A stretch of 64,000 nt of DNA. It comes from Parvularcula sp964219355 (GTDB lineage: Bacteria; Pseudomonadota; Alphaproteobacteria; Caulobacterales; Parvularculaceae). The notes beneath the pieces are model-generated. The model was given only the letters and a program-made list of their open reading frames with translations, was not told the origin of the DNA and made no database searches. Where the stretch lies: assembly GCA_964219355.1 (NCBI GenBank), contig CAXPOZ010000005.1, positions 372,001 through 436,000 of the forward strand. Reading direction: 5' to 3'. Positions within the stretch are counted from its first letter, which is position 1, and each line of letters begins with the position of its first letter. Positions 35,084-43,438 of the stretch are shown piece by piece. A program made the translations under genes and the position numbers.

Positions 35084-35485
35084 TCAGCTCTTCCGCTTGA
35101 GGAATTTGAGCCCCGACCAGTCATTATCAACGGCACAGACCTTCACATCGACCCAGCCGTTCGGCAGGATCACCCGCCGAAGGTCGTCCTCCGACACATT
35201 ATTATACAGGGGCGAGGATTTCTTGGGCCAGCTGACCCACAACATGCCGCCCTCTTTCACTCGCGCCAGAGACGGCTCGGCTTTGGCTTCCAGCGTCTTC
35301 AGATCCTTGCAGAAGAGATGAACGACGTCGGCCGCCTTCGCCCGTGTGCTGAAGGTCACGCCCTCCACTCCATCGACGAGGTCGGCGTAATGATCGGGCG
35401 CCGCCATCGTCAGACAAGTCATGCCCGGCTTCAGGCCCAGCTTCTGGTAAAGCGGTTTGCCTGAATAGCCGGGCGTCGTTGCCAT
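35084..35485 (-). CDS. DUF3052-like protein
   Basis: A 133-residue cytosolic protein resembling DUF3052. It has GYSGKPLYQKLGLKPG at the N-terminus, a hydrophobic strand-helix core, and LWVSWPKKSS in the second half. Function unknown; the fold resembles a small Rossmann domain. It overlaps the glutathione reductase stop by one base (TAATG), so both are expressed together, which points to a redox or stress role only by association. Confidence 0.75.
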   Translation of the reverse strand: MATTPGYSGKPLYQKLGLKPGMTCLTMAAPDHYADLVDGVEGVTFSTRAKAADVVHLFCKDLKTLEAKAEPSLARVKEGGMLWVSWPKKSSPLYNNVSEDDLRRVILPNGWVDVKVCAVDNDWSGLKFLKRKS

Positions 35486-36852
35486 TATGCCTGTCCCGGC
35501 CGCTTGCGGGCGAGCGTCACCAGCTCCTCCGCCGCTGTCGGGTGGACAGCGCAGGTCTCATCGAACTGCGTCTTGGTCAGCCCCGCCTTGATCGCCACGG
35601 CGGCGAGCTGAATCATCTCCGGCGCATCGGCCCCGACCATATGCAAGGCAAGGACTTTCTCAGACCCTTTCTCGACGATCATCTTGGCGTAGAAGCGCTC
35701 ATCATTTTTTGCGAGAATGTTCCGCATGGCCCGGAAATCGGTCTCATAGACTTCGATATCGAGACCGCGCGCAAGGCATTCTTTCTCGGAGAGGCCGACC
35801 GTGCCGACCGGCGGCTGCGTGAAGACCGCTTTGGGAATGAAATCATATTCCATCCGTTTCGGCGTATCCTTGAACTGGGTTGAGACCAGCGCCATCGCCT
35901 CACGGATCGCGACCGGCGTCAGGTTCTCCCGGTCCGTCACATCGCCGAGGGCAAAGATGCTTTCAACATTGGTGCGATAATCGTCATCCGTCAGGATCTC
36001 GCCTTTCGACCCCATTTCAACGCCAGCAAGATCGAGCCCCAATCCTTCCGTATTCGGTGTGCGACCGATCGCCCAGAGGATCTGGTCGCAATCGATGACT
36101 TCGCCATTCATCAGCTCGACATGCTTCTCGCCGCCCTCTTCCCACAGCCGTGTAAAGACGGTCTCGGGAATATAGCGGATGCCGGCGAGCGCAAGATCAC
36201 TCTCGACCCGCGCGGAGATCCCGGCATCGAAATTCCGAAGCAGTGTCTGCCCGCGATAAACCAGCGTCACCTCCGCCCCCAGTCGGGCAAAGACATGCGC
36301 GAATTCAAGCGCGATATATCCACCGCCGGCGACGACCAGCCGCTTGGGGAATTCTTCCAGATGGAAGACATCATCCGAGACGATGCCAATGCGGTCCGGG
36401 TCTGCCGCGCGATCAAGGCTCGGGCGTCCACCGACCGCAACGAGGATTTTCTCCGCCGTCACATCACGGTTATCCTCGACAATATGAACCGTATGCGGAT
36501 CCTTGACCACCGCGCGATGCGGGATGCGCTCGACCCCGTTGCCAGCCAGCCCTTCATTATAAAGACCGGTCAGGCGTTGCAGCTCCGCCTGGATCGTGTC
36601 GCGCAGGGTCGGCCAGTCAAATTCACTGTCCCCGACCGTCCAGCCATAGCCCTTGGCGTCCTTGAAAAGGTCCGAGAACTGGCTCGCATAGACCATGAGC
36701 TTTTTCGGCACGCAGCCGCGTAGCACGCAGGTGCCGCCGGTCTCGCGTTCCTCGGCAATCCCGACCTTCGCGCCGGCCTGCGCGGCCCGGTTTGCGGCCC
36801 GCACGCCGCCCGATCCTGCGCCGATGACGAAAAGATCATAATCGTAACTCAT
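35485..36852 (-). CDS. gor: Glutathione-disulfide reductase
   Basis: A 455-residue FAD/NADPH disulfide reductase. The FAD-binding N-terminus is YDLFVIGAGSGGVRAANRAA, the redox-active pair lies in GGTCVLRGCVPKK, the NAD(P)H domain starts at LVVAGGGYIALEFA, and the dimer-domain His-Glu pair is in VHPTAAEELV. The GCVPKKLMVYAS stretch marks it as glutathione reductase rather than dihydrolipoamide dehydrogenase. Start at ATG 36852; the frame is open for a further 144 codons upstream without homology. Divergent from the next gene. Confidence 0.94.
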   Translation of the reverse strand: MSYDYDLFVIGAGSGGVRAANRAAQAGAKVGIAEERETGGTCVLRGCVPKKLMVYASQFSDLFKDAKGYGWTVGDSEFDWPTLRDTIQAELQRLTGLYNEGLAGNGVERIPHRAVVKDPHTVHIVEDNRDVTAEKILVAVGGRPSLDRAADPDRIGIVSDDVFHLEEFPKRLVVAGGGYIALEFAHVFARLGAEVTLVYRGQTLLRNFDAGISARVESDLALAGIRYIPETVFTRLWEEGGEKHVELMNGEVIDCDQILWAIGRTPNTEGLGLDLAGVEMGSKGEILTDDDYRTNVESIFALGDVTDRENLTPVAIREAMALVSTQFKDTPKRMEYDFIPKAVFTQPPVGTVGLSEKECLARGLDIEVYETDFRAMRNILAKNDERFYAKMIVEKGSEKVLALHMVGADAPEMIQLAAVAIKAGLTKTQFDETCAVHPTAAEELVTLARKRPGQA

Positions 36853-37006
36853 GGGCCTGAAGCCTCCGTGTTCATTAGGGTTGATCTGTAGCGGACACCG
36901 GCTAAGGGGCAAATGGATGCGTCCGCCATATTGATAAACGGCAAATTGCTGCCTATATCCTTGGTGGTCTTGGGATGATTGAAACTCTGATGTGGGGAGA
37001 ATACCG

Positions 37007-37519
37007 ATGGGAACACCTTTTTTCGTCGCCGCCGCTTTCCTGGTTACAGGCATGGGCGCGCAGGATCCTACAACACAGGTAGACTGGCAGCGTGATCTGA
37101 AGATCATTGATGACAAGCCTGCCGCCTCTTCGGTTCGTCCCGAAGACCAGAGCAAGCCCGGCGTCATGCTGCAATGTGCCGGAGATAAGCTCTCAGCGAT
37201 CTTCGCTGTCGAGGCGATCGATTTTGATGGCATTGAGGATGTGAAAACCTCCCGTGCACGGATCTGGACCGGCAAGCTCTTCATTGATGGAGAACTCGCT
37301 GATGAGCGTGACTGGACCTATCTTCCGGCTGCAAAAGCTGCATGGCCGCGGTCAAAATCAGTGGCCGCGAAGGTCTTCAACGCCGTCGTGCAGGGCCAGC
37401 TTGTCGAATTCGAGCTTGGCAAAAAAGACCGCGTCCGCGTGCACCTGCCTACAGCTGATCAGGCCTTCGCCGCCTTTGCGGAGGATTGCGCTTCCTTCCG
37501 CTCAGCGGCAGCCGAGTAA
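37007..37519 (+). CDS. Secreted protein of unknown function
   Basis: A 170-residue protein with a short signal peptide (MGTPFFVAAAFLVTGMGAQ, cut probably after GMGA). The mature part has a beta pattern with two cysteines (LQCAG and EDCASF), possibly disulfide-bonded. I do not recognise a family. ATG at 37007 follows GGGGAGA at the right distance, favouring it over the GTG 15 bases earlier. It is convergent with the next gene. Confidence 0.65.
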   Translation: MGTPFFVAAAFLVTGMGAQDPTTQVDWQRDLKIIDDKPAASSVRPEDQSKPGVMLQCAGDKLSAIFAVEAIDFDGIEDVKTSRARIWTGKLFIDGELADERDWTYLPAAKAAWPRSKSVAAKVFNAVVQGQLVEFELGKKDRVRVHLPTADQAFAAFAEDCASFRSAAAE

Positions 37520-37525
37520 AAAGGC

Positions 37526-38053
37526 TTACTTCTCGGGGGGCACGAAACCGATGCCCTCCGCATACCGCGAATCATTAAACACGGCGAGCTCCTGCGCGAA
37601 TACCGACAGGAGCTCTTCTTTTATGGCGTCATAAATCGGTTTCAGCGCGCCTTCGAAATTGAGTGGCACGCGGATCAGCGGCTGGTGACCAGCAAAGACG
37701 TCGAAGACGCCACCCGATACAGCCATCTTGATGATGACCCGCAGCCATAATTTCCCTGAATCCTCCTCATGCGGCACGGTGATGCAGAGCCCGAAGACGA
37801 TCGGCTCCAGCCGGATCACCGGCGCTTCTGAGAAGGAAAACGCCTTGTCGCCATAATCCTTGCGCGGATCGAACGGCCCATGCGGCGGCACGAGAGAAAC
37901 GCAATCCTCCGTCACACCGAGATATTCAAGAAACCCATCCGAGATCGCATGCCCCAACGCCCGGCAGCGCACGAGGTTCTCCATCGCCGCTTCGCCATAA
38001 TCATGGATCGCAGCCTTGAGCTCTTCGAAGGGGGTTTTAGGGGTGTCGGTCAT
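37526..38053 (-). CDS. Conserved-looking cytosolic protein, unknown function
   Basis: A 175-residue soluble protein with no signal or membrane segment. An N-terminal amphipathic helical part (about 5-40) is followed by an alpha/beta domain with PPHGPFDPRKDYG and VFGLCITVPHEEDSGK. I cannot place it in a family. GGGAGG ribosome site before ATG. Lies downstream of rpiA and ftsZ on the same strand, 30 bases from rpiA, so may be at the end of that transcript. Confidence 0.6.
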   Translation of the reverse strand: MTDTPKTPFEELKAAIHDYGEAAMENLVRCRALGHAISDGFLEYLGVTEDCVSLVPPHGPFDPRKDYGDKAFSFSEAPVIRLEPIVFGLCITVPHEEDSGKLWLRVIIKMAVSGGVFDVFAGHQPLIRVPLNFEGALKPIYDAIKEELLSVFAQELAVFNDSRYAEGIGFVPPEK

Positions 38054-38083
38054 AACGGGCCTCCCTGGACGCCGAGGCGGAAA

Positions 38084-38782
38084 CTAATAGCGGCGGGTGT
38101 CGATACCATCCGCCGTGCCGATGATCACCTGATCGGCCATGCCGATAAAGAGGCCGCAATCAACGACGCCGGGGATCATGTTGAGTGCGCTTTCCAGCGC
38201 GACCGGCTCGCGGATACGCCCCAGCTTGGCATCGACAATGAAATTGCCGCCATCGGAGAGAACGAAGCCGCCCTCTTCGTAATGACGCAAGGAGAGCTCG
38301 ACGCCCTCATGGCCTTCACCTGCCAGCATGTCGCGCAAGGCTCGGACCGTCAGGGCAAAGCCGAATTGCTCGATCTCGATCGGCAACGGGAAGGCGCCAA
38401 GCTCGGTGACGCTCTTGCTCTCATCGGCGATGACAACGAACTGCTTTGCCGCCCGCGCGATGATCTTCTCGCGCAACAGCGCCGCGCCGCCGCCCTTGAT
38501 GAGATGCCCTTCGGCCGAGACCTCATCGGCGCCATCGACATCGAGATCGATGACGGTCGTCTCATCGGGAATGATCAGCTCGATGCCCGCTTTGCGGGCC
38601 AGCGCGTCGCTCGCCTGAGAAGTCGGGATTGCCTCAATCTCGAGGCCTTCTTCGCGGATCTTTCGGCCCAGCCCTTCGATAAAGAAGGCTGCCGTCGAGC
38701 CTGTGCCAAGGCCGATCGTCATGCCGTCCCGGACAAGTTCAAGGGCGGCCAGAGCCGCCCGTTCTTTTTGTGATGTGCTCAT
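38084..38782 (-). CDS. rpiA: Ribose-5-phosphate isomerase A
   Basis: A 232-residue enzyme interconverting ribose-5-phosphate and ribulose-5-phosphate. Recognised by GLGTGSTAAFFIEGLG, the catalytic segment DLDVDGADEV with its two Asp residues, KGGGAALLREK, and the C-terminal PGVVDCGLFIGMADQVIIG. Typical length. It lies 50 bases downstream of ftsZ on the same strand with a small hairpin between. Confidence 0.95.
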   Translation of the reverse strand: MSTSQKERAALAALELVRDGMTIGLGTGSTAAFFIEGLGRKIREEGLEIEAIPTSQASDALARKAGIELIIPDETTVIDLDVDGADEVSAEGHLIKGGGAALLREKIIARAAKQFVVIADESKSVTELGAFPLPIEIEQFGFALTVRALRDMLAGEGHEGVELSLRHYEEGGFVLSDGGNFIVDAKLGRIREPVALESALNMIPGVVDCGLFIGMADQVIIGTADGIDTRRY

Positions 38783-38803
38783 CGCCGCTCCCTAGCGCCG
38801 ACT

Positions 38804-38823
38804 GCCCCTTTTGTGGAAGGGGC
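38804..38823 (-). other. Small hairpin between ftsZ and rpiA
   Basis: GCCCCTT, loop of six, AAGGGGC on the minus strand, starting about ten bases after the ftsZ stop. No T-run follows, so I regard it as a weak attenuator or an mRNA-end stabiliser rather than a terminator. Confidence 0.4.
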
Positions 38824-38832
38824 TCTTGCGGC

Positions 38833-40449
38833 TCAGCGGCCGGAGCGGCGTAGGAAGGCCGGGATTTCGAGGTCTTCCTCGTCATCCGTCGCAAACGCGT
38901 CCTTGGCCATCTTGCGGCGCGGCGGTTGCTCGTCCGCGTGACCGGTCTTGGCCACGAAGGTTTCCTTCAGCGCGTTGAGCGCCGTGCCAATGGTCGAAGC
39001 CCCCGTCTTGCGGAATGGATTAGCCTGCGGCTGACGCGGCGGCTGGCTGGGGCGAAGCGTGACGGTGTCATCTTCGGTCAGCATACGGCGAATACGCTCA
39101 TGCACATCGCCGACCGGATTCTCGGCACGGCGGCTGACATCATCAGGCGTCAGTTCACGGCGCGCGACCGGCTTTTGCGGCTTCGGCGGCTCTTTTGCTG
39201 CCATCGGCACAGACGTCATCGGCGCCTGCGGTTTGGGCTGAGCAGCTGCGGGAGCCGACACACTCACTTCGACCTTTTGAGCCGCAGGGGCGACAATTTC
39301 CGGCAGTGTCGGCTCAATGATCGGCGCGGCGTCAGCCAGCTCGATCATGGTCTTTTCTTCAACTTTCTCAGCAGCAACCGGAGCAGGCGTCGGCGCAGCA
39401 ACAGGTGCTGGCGCCTCGGCCTCAACTGGCTTTTTTTCCTCGGCCCTCACTGTACGCGCGATCACCGGGCGGGAGATTTCCTCTGCCCGCTCAATCCCTG
39501 TCGCAACGACCGAGACGCGCATCGTGCCTTCGAGTTCCTGAGAGAAGGTCGAGCCAACGATAATATTCGCGTCCGGATCAACTTCGGCGCGAACGCGGTT
39601 CGCGGCTTCGTCGACTTCGAAGAGTTTCATGTCGAGCCCGCCGGTGATGTTGATGAGGACGCCCTTGGCGCCTTTCATCGAGGTCTCATCAAGCAACGGA
39701 TTGGAAATCGCAGCAGCAGCGGCCTGCGACGCACGCTCGGCGCCAGAGGCTTCGCCCGTGCCCATCATCGCCTTGCCCATCTCGCTCATCACGGAGCGGA
39801 CGTCAGCAAAGTCGAGATTGATGAGGCCGGGGACGATCATCAGATCGGTGATACCGCGCACGCCTTGGTGCAGCACCTGGTCGGCCATCGCAAAAGCGTC
39901 GGCAAAGGTCGTGTTCTCATCGGCGAGGCGGAAGAGGTTCTGGTTCGGGATGATCAGGAGCGTATCGACTTTGTCTTGCAGCTCTTCGATCCCAGCCTCA
40001 GCGGTCCGCATACGTCGGGCGCCTTCGAACTGGAACGGTTTGGTGACAACACCAACCGTCAGGATGCCGCGCTCACGCGCCGCTTTGGCGATGACCGGGG
40101 CTGCGCCCGTGCCGGTGCCGCCGCCCATGCCAGCGGTGATGAACAGCATGTTCGAGCCATCGAGCAGCGCCATCAGCTCTTCGAGGGATTCTTCCGCGGC
40201 CTGACGGCCCACATCAGGGATCGAGCCTGCGCCCAGACCCTTTGTCGTGCCCGCACCCAGCTGGATCTTGTGTGACGCCTTGGCGAGGCCGACAGCCTGC
40301 GCATCCGTATTCGCCACGATGAATTCGACGCCTTCCAGCTGGGCATCGATCATGTTGTTGACCGCGTTACCGCCTGCCCCACCAACCCCGATCACACTGA
40401 TACGCGGGGTGAGTTCGGTAAGATCCGGAGCTGAGAAATTTAGCGGCAT
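38833..40449 (-). CDS. ftsZ: Cell division GTPase FtsZ
   Basis: A 538-residue tubulin homologue that forms the Z ring. The N-terminal GTPase core has GVGGAGGNAVNNM, the tubulin signature GGGTGTG (109-115), and the T7-loop region PGLINLDFADV. A long Pro/Ala/Glu-rich linker (about 325-510) and the C-terminal peptide EEDLEIPAFLRRSGR, which binds FtsA-like partners, complete it. The linker length and end match Caulobacterales-type FtsZ. ftsQ and ftsA are not in the window, so ftsZ stands apart from a classical dcw cluster. A CtrA-like box lies 55 bases upstream. Confidence 0.97.
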   Translation of the reverse strand: MPLNFSAPDLTELTPRISVIGVGGAGGNAVNNMIDAQLEGVEFIVANTDAQAVGLAKASHKIQLGAGTTKGLGAGSIPDVGRQAAEESLEELMALLDGSNMLFITAGMGGGTGTGAAPVIAKAARERGILTVGVVTKPFQFEGARRMRTAEAGIEELQDKVDTLLIIPNQNLFRLADENTTFADAFAMADQVLHQGVRGITDLMIVPGLINLDFADVRSVMSEMGKAMMGTGEASGAERASQAAAAAISNPLLDETSMKGAKGVLINITGGLDMKLFEVDEAANRVRAEVDPDANIIVGSTFSQELEGTMRVSVVATGIERAEEISRPVIARTVRAEEKKPVEAEAPAPVAAPTPAPVAAEKVEEKTMIELADAAPIIEPTLPEIVAPAAQKVEVSVSAPAAAQPKPQAPMTSVPMAAKEPPKPQKPVARRELTPDDVSRRAENPVGDVHERIRRMLTEDDTVTLRPSQPPRQPQANPFRKTGASTIGTALNALKETFVAKTGHADEQPPRRKMAKDAFATDDEEDLEIPAFLRRSGR

Positions 40450-40504
40450 ATGACCCTCGTCGCGGCACTAATGGAAACCTTGGTTAAAGGATCAGTCATA
40501 ACGG

Positions 40505-40519
40505 TTACCCCTTCGTTAA
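40505..40519. promoter_or_regulatory. CtrA-like box upstream of ftsZ
   Basis: TTAC-N7-TTAA, one mismatch from the CtrA consensus TTAA-N7-TTAA(C), and the second half extends to TTAAC. In Caulobacter crescentus CtrA represses ftsZ, so this is the expected place for such a site. The region is AT-rich compared with its surroundings. Confidence 0.55.
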
Positions 40520-40601
40520 CCGCACCCCTAAAGCGCGAGAAATTCCGCGTAACTTTTTTGATGCCGGTACGAAGAAAAAAGAAAACCGTTGGGGACTTTC
40601 C

Positions 40602-41000
40602 ATGCCGTCAAATCTGAAACCCGCTCTTTCCATCCTGCGCTATGCGCTCAGCGCCTTTCTCGCCGTCTGGGTCGTCGAGAAATTCCTCCACCCGGAGACC
40701 ACGGTCGCGATCTGGAAACACTTCTATCTGGTCGAGGCGATGCCCGAGGTCGGCTCCTATGTGATCGGCGCGATCCAGGCGGTTGCCCTTCTCGGCTTTG
40801 TGCTCGGCGTTGCGAAATTCTGGTCTTACGGCTTTTGGCTCGTGACCCATTCGCTCGGCACTGTGCTCAGCTATAAGCAGCTGCTGAACCCCTATGACAG
40901 CGTGAACCACCTCTTCTGGGCCGCGGTCCCGGTGGCCGCTGCCTTCCTTCTTCTCTTCCTGCTGCGGCGCGAGGATACGCTCGGCACGCTGGGCAAATAA
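40602..41000 (+). CDS. Small four-helix membrane protein, DoxX-like
   Basis: A 132-residue integral membrane protein with four transmembrane segments (about 8-25, 50-70, 72-90 and 105-122). Size and topology resemble DoxX/DUF417-type proteins, but no diagnostic motif convinces me. The GGGGACTTTCC before ATG is a good ribosome site. It shares a bidirectional promoter region with ftsZ. Confidence 0.65.
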   Translation: MPSNLKPALSILRYALSAFLAVWVVEKFLHPETTVAIWKHFYLVEAMPEVGSYVIGAIQAVALLGFVLGVAKFWSYGFWLVTHSLGTVLSYKQLLNPYDSVNHLFWAAVPVAAAFLLLFLLRREDTLGTLGK

Positions 41001-41004
41001 AAAA

Positions 41005-41026
41005 GGCGGCACCGAGTGGCGCCGCC
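41005..41026 (-). terminator. Intrinsic terminator after the EF-hand gene
   Basis: GGCGGC (41005-41010), inner CC-GG pairs, GCCGCC (41021-41026). On the minus strand TTTTTTATTT follows directly, so it terminates the EF-hand gene. On the plus strand it may also end the membrane-protein gene, with a weaker CTTCTTC tail. Confidence 0.8.
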
Positions 41027-41058
41027 CTTCTTCAATGAAAGAAGCAGTCTTGGACAGC

Positions 41059-41595
41059 TTACTGAAGGTTCGTTTTGCCTTTGCGCAGCGAGGCAAAAGT
41101 CTGGACTTCAGCGCCGGTCAGGACGTCGTCGCCATCTTCGTCGGCAGCGGCGAATTCTTCTTCGAGGGCGGTTTCAAGCTCGACACCGGTCAGCTCGCCA
41201 TCGCCCTGGCTGATCGCCGCAAAGCGGGTGCGCAGATATTCCGTAGCCGTCGGTTGAACTTCTTCGGTGGCCATGTCGCCATCGATTTCGCCCTTGATTT
41301 CGCCTTCGAGCACTTCCGCCATCGGATCGATGGCACCTTCGGCTTCAAGGCCCGCAGTCACGAATTCTTCTTCGGTGACCGTCATGTCGCCATTGGCGTC
41401 AGCAGCTTCGAATTCTGTTTTAGCGATGACTTCAAGATCGGTCTTGAGAATCTCGCCGGTGAGTTCGACATCGACGGTCTGTTCCGCCGTCAAATCAACG
41501 GGGGCCTCAATTTCGAGGTCCGTCGTTGCAGAAATATCCTGAGTAGAAATAGCAAGGGCGCTAACCGCCGCCACAGTCAGTACATTGATCATCAT
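41059..41595 (-). CDS. Secreted EF-hand protein
   Basis: A 178-residue exported acidic protein with a signal peptide (NVLTVAAVSALAIS) and two clear EF-hand loops, DANGDMTVTEEE near residues 67-78 and DEDGDDVLTGAE near 156-167. A third, degenerate one lies around SQGDGELTG. The remainder is Glu/Thr-rich, with about 20% acidic residues. Probable calcium-binding periplasmic or extracellular protein. GACAGGAG precedes two adjacent ATGs. Confidence 0.85.
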   Translation of the reverse strand: MMINVLTVAAVSALAISTQDISATTDLEIEAPVDLTAEQTVDVELTGEILKTDLEVIAKTEFEAADANGDMTVTEEEFVTAGLEAEGAIDPMAEVLEGEIKGEIDGDMATEEVQPTATEYLRTRFAAISQGDGELTGVELETALEEEFAAADEDGDDVLTGAEVQTFASLRKGKTNLQ

Positions 41596-41713
41596 AGGTC
41601 TCCTGTCGTCTTACCCTTAACGGGTGACGAGGGAGTGATGCGCGCCATCCAAGGCATCTCCGCGCTGATATTAAGACTTTATCGCCCAATATGGGGCCAA
41701 GATGTGGCAGCTC

Positions 41714-42775
41714 TTACGAGATCCCTGAAAGATCGAGCGGTCCGCCAGCGGGCGCCTCGAAATAGCCTTTGATCACGTCTTCTGAGACCTCTGAGAGTTT
41801 CTCAGGTTCCCATTTCGGCCGCCGGTCCTTATCGATCACCTGCGCCCGCACCCCTTCATAGAAGTCGTGGCCGGTCAGGATATTCGCGGTCACGTTGAAC
41901 TCGCGCGCGATACAGCTGGCAAAATCGTCCGGCGCACCGGTGAGAAGCTCATGGGTCAGAAGAAGGCTCGTCGGGCTGCCATGGGCGATCCGGTCGAGGC
42001 AATGCGCGCCAAACCCTTCATGCTCATCCCGCAGCCGCCTCAACAGCGCCGGCACGGACTCCACCCGCTCGAAATAGGTGTAGATCATGTCGAGCATCTC
42101 GATGAGATCGCCCGGTCGGCGGTTCGCCGCGCTATCAAGGATCGCCGAGATCGTCGCGCCCGCATCCCCGGCAAGATCGAGGCTGAGGAGATCGTTCCGT
42201 ACCCCCGGCAACGTATCTTCAGCGATAACATGGGTCGCCACCCCCGCCGTCAGGCAGTCCGCGCCCTTCAGCCGCGTGCCGGTATAGGCCAGATAGTTCC
42301 CCATCCCGCTCGGCAGGCGCGGCAGGAAATAGCTCGCCCCGACATCAGGGATCAGGCCGATGCCGCATTCGGGCATGGCCCAGAGGGTCCGGCCCGTCGC
42401 GACGCGATGGCTTGCCTGGTTCGATATGCCGACCCCGCCGCCCATGCAGATGCCGTCCATCAACGCGACGTAGGGTTTCTTGAATTGCGCGATCCGCGTG
42501 TTCATCCGGTACTCTGTCCGAAAGAACCGCGCCGCCAGCTCAGGGTCGTCCTTGCCGGTATCATTGAGCCAGCGGATATCCCCGCCCGCACAGAATGCCT
42601 TCTCGCCTTCGCCCTCGACCAGCACTGCGCGAACTTCGTCATCCGCCGCCCAGTTGATGAGCGCGCGGTCGATCACCTCGCACATACTTTGCGTCAGGCT
42701 GTTGAGTGCCTTCTCCCGGGTCAGGGTGATCACCCCCCATGCGCCTTGTTTCTCCGTGTGGATATCATCGCTCAT
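41714..42775 (-). CDS. 3-hydroxyisobutyryl-CoA hydrolase / enoyl-CoA hydratase family
   Basis: A 353-residue crotonase-fold protein of the HIBCH type: GEKAFCAGGDIRWL oxyanion-hole segment, GICMGGGVGISNQA, FAMPECGIG-like WAMPECGIGLIPDVGASYFL, and a C-terminal helical extension (LTGHDFYEGVRAQVIDKDRRPKW) that defines the hydrolase subgroup. It would release 3-hydroxyisobutyrate in valine breakdown. AAGGAGA precedes the ATG. Divergent from a gene with a Fur-like box; the 144-base gap holds the promoters of both. Confidence 0.9.
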   Translation of the reverse strand: MSDDIHTEKQGAWGVITLTREKALNSLTQSMCEVIDRALINWAADDEVRAVLVEGEGEKAFCAGGDIRWLNDTGKDDPELAARFFRTEYRMNTRIAQFKKPYVALMDGICMGGGVGISNQASHRVATGRTLWAMPECGIGLIPDVGASYFLPRLPSGMGNYLAYTGTRLKGADCLTAGVATHVIAEDTLPGVRNDLLSLDLAGDAGATISAILDSAANRRPGDLIEMLDMIYTYFERVESVPALLRRLRDEHEGFGAHCLDRIAHGSPTSLLLTHELLTGAPDDFASCIAREFNVTANILTGHDFYEGVRAQVIDKDRRPKWEPEKLSEVSEDVIKGYFEAPAGGPLDLSGIS

Positions 42776-42863
42776 GGCGGTCTCCTTGATTCTTGTCCGG
42801 GCCGATCGGCGCTCTCGTAGTCCGCCTCGCGGCCAAGGAAAACCGGCTTTTTGTCGATTTGTA

Positions 42864-42886
42864 ATTGCGACTTATTCTCAATAGCG
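42864..42886 (+). promoter_or_regulatory. Fur-like box
   Basis: The segment TGCGACTTATTCTCA (42866-42880) matches 10 of 14 positions of the Fur 7-1-7 pattern TGATAAT-N-ATTATCA; the right half is strong (ATTCTCA). It lies about 35 bases before the ATG of the 172-residue gene, a repressor position, and also near the divergent hydrolase start. Confidence 0.45.
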
Positions 42887-42919
42887 GTATGGTCAGGCTC
42901 GAATCGGTGAGGAGACCCC

Positions 42920-43438
42920 ATGTTGCCTGAACAGTCCCAGACCGCCGCAACGCTTGGCTGCGGCAGCCATCTGGCCCTCAAGGGCCTGCGCCATGCCGTA
43001 CTTGGCCGCCCGAATACGCATCTCTTCACCTATCAGCAGGCCTTCGGCGCCGACGCGATAGATGCCAGCCGGTTGTTCCGCTCCTTCATGGAGCTGCTCG
43101 GTCTCTCGGCGCGCAGGCCGGTCCAGCTCCGGCAGGTCTGCTGCGGGCTGATGACACCGAATGAAGTGTCGCTACTGCAATTCCTCTCCGCTGCCGGTGA
43201 CGGGCGGCAGGTCAGCGAACAATCACATCTCAACTGGATTGCCCGGCCCTTTGCCCATTCGGGCCTGCGGGAGCTGGGCGGGCTGATCGCCGGGCTCTTC
43301 TCTGCTCACGGGATGGAGATCACCGCGCCCTGCGGCGCGGCCCCTGCACCGGACAGGCCCCGCCCGCTGGAGCTTTGCGAGGATGTGACGCCTGCTGCGC
43401 CGGAAATGGCCTCAGGAAAGGCCGCGTACCGGCAGTAA
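42920..43438 (+). CDS. Unknown protein behind a Fur-like box
   Basis: A 172-residue protein with no signal or membrane helix. The N-terminal half is helical with LFRSFMELLGLSARRP, then a Cys pair in QVCCGLMTPNE, and a hydrophobic helix in the second half; the tail is Pro/Ala-rich. I do not recognise a family. The GAGGAGA site before ATG is strong. The iron-box location suggests induction under iron limitation. Its 3' end overlaps the convergent SDR gene by 27 bases. Confidence 0.6.
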   Translation: MLPEQSQTAATLGCGSHLALKGLRHAVLGRPNTHLFTYQQAFGADAIDASRLFRSFMELLGLSARRPVQLRQVCCGLMTPNEVSLLQFLSAAGDGRQVSEQSHLNWIARPFAHSGLRELGGLIAGLFSAHGMEITAPCGAAPAPDRPRPLELCEDVTPAAPEMASGKAAYRQ

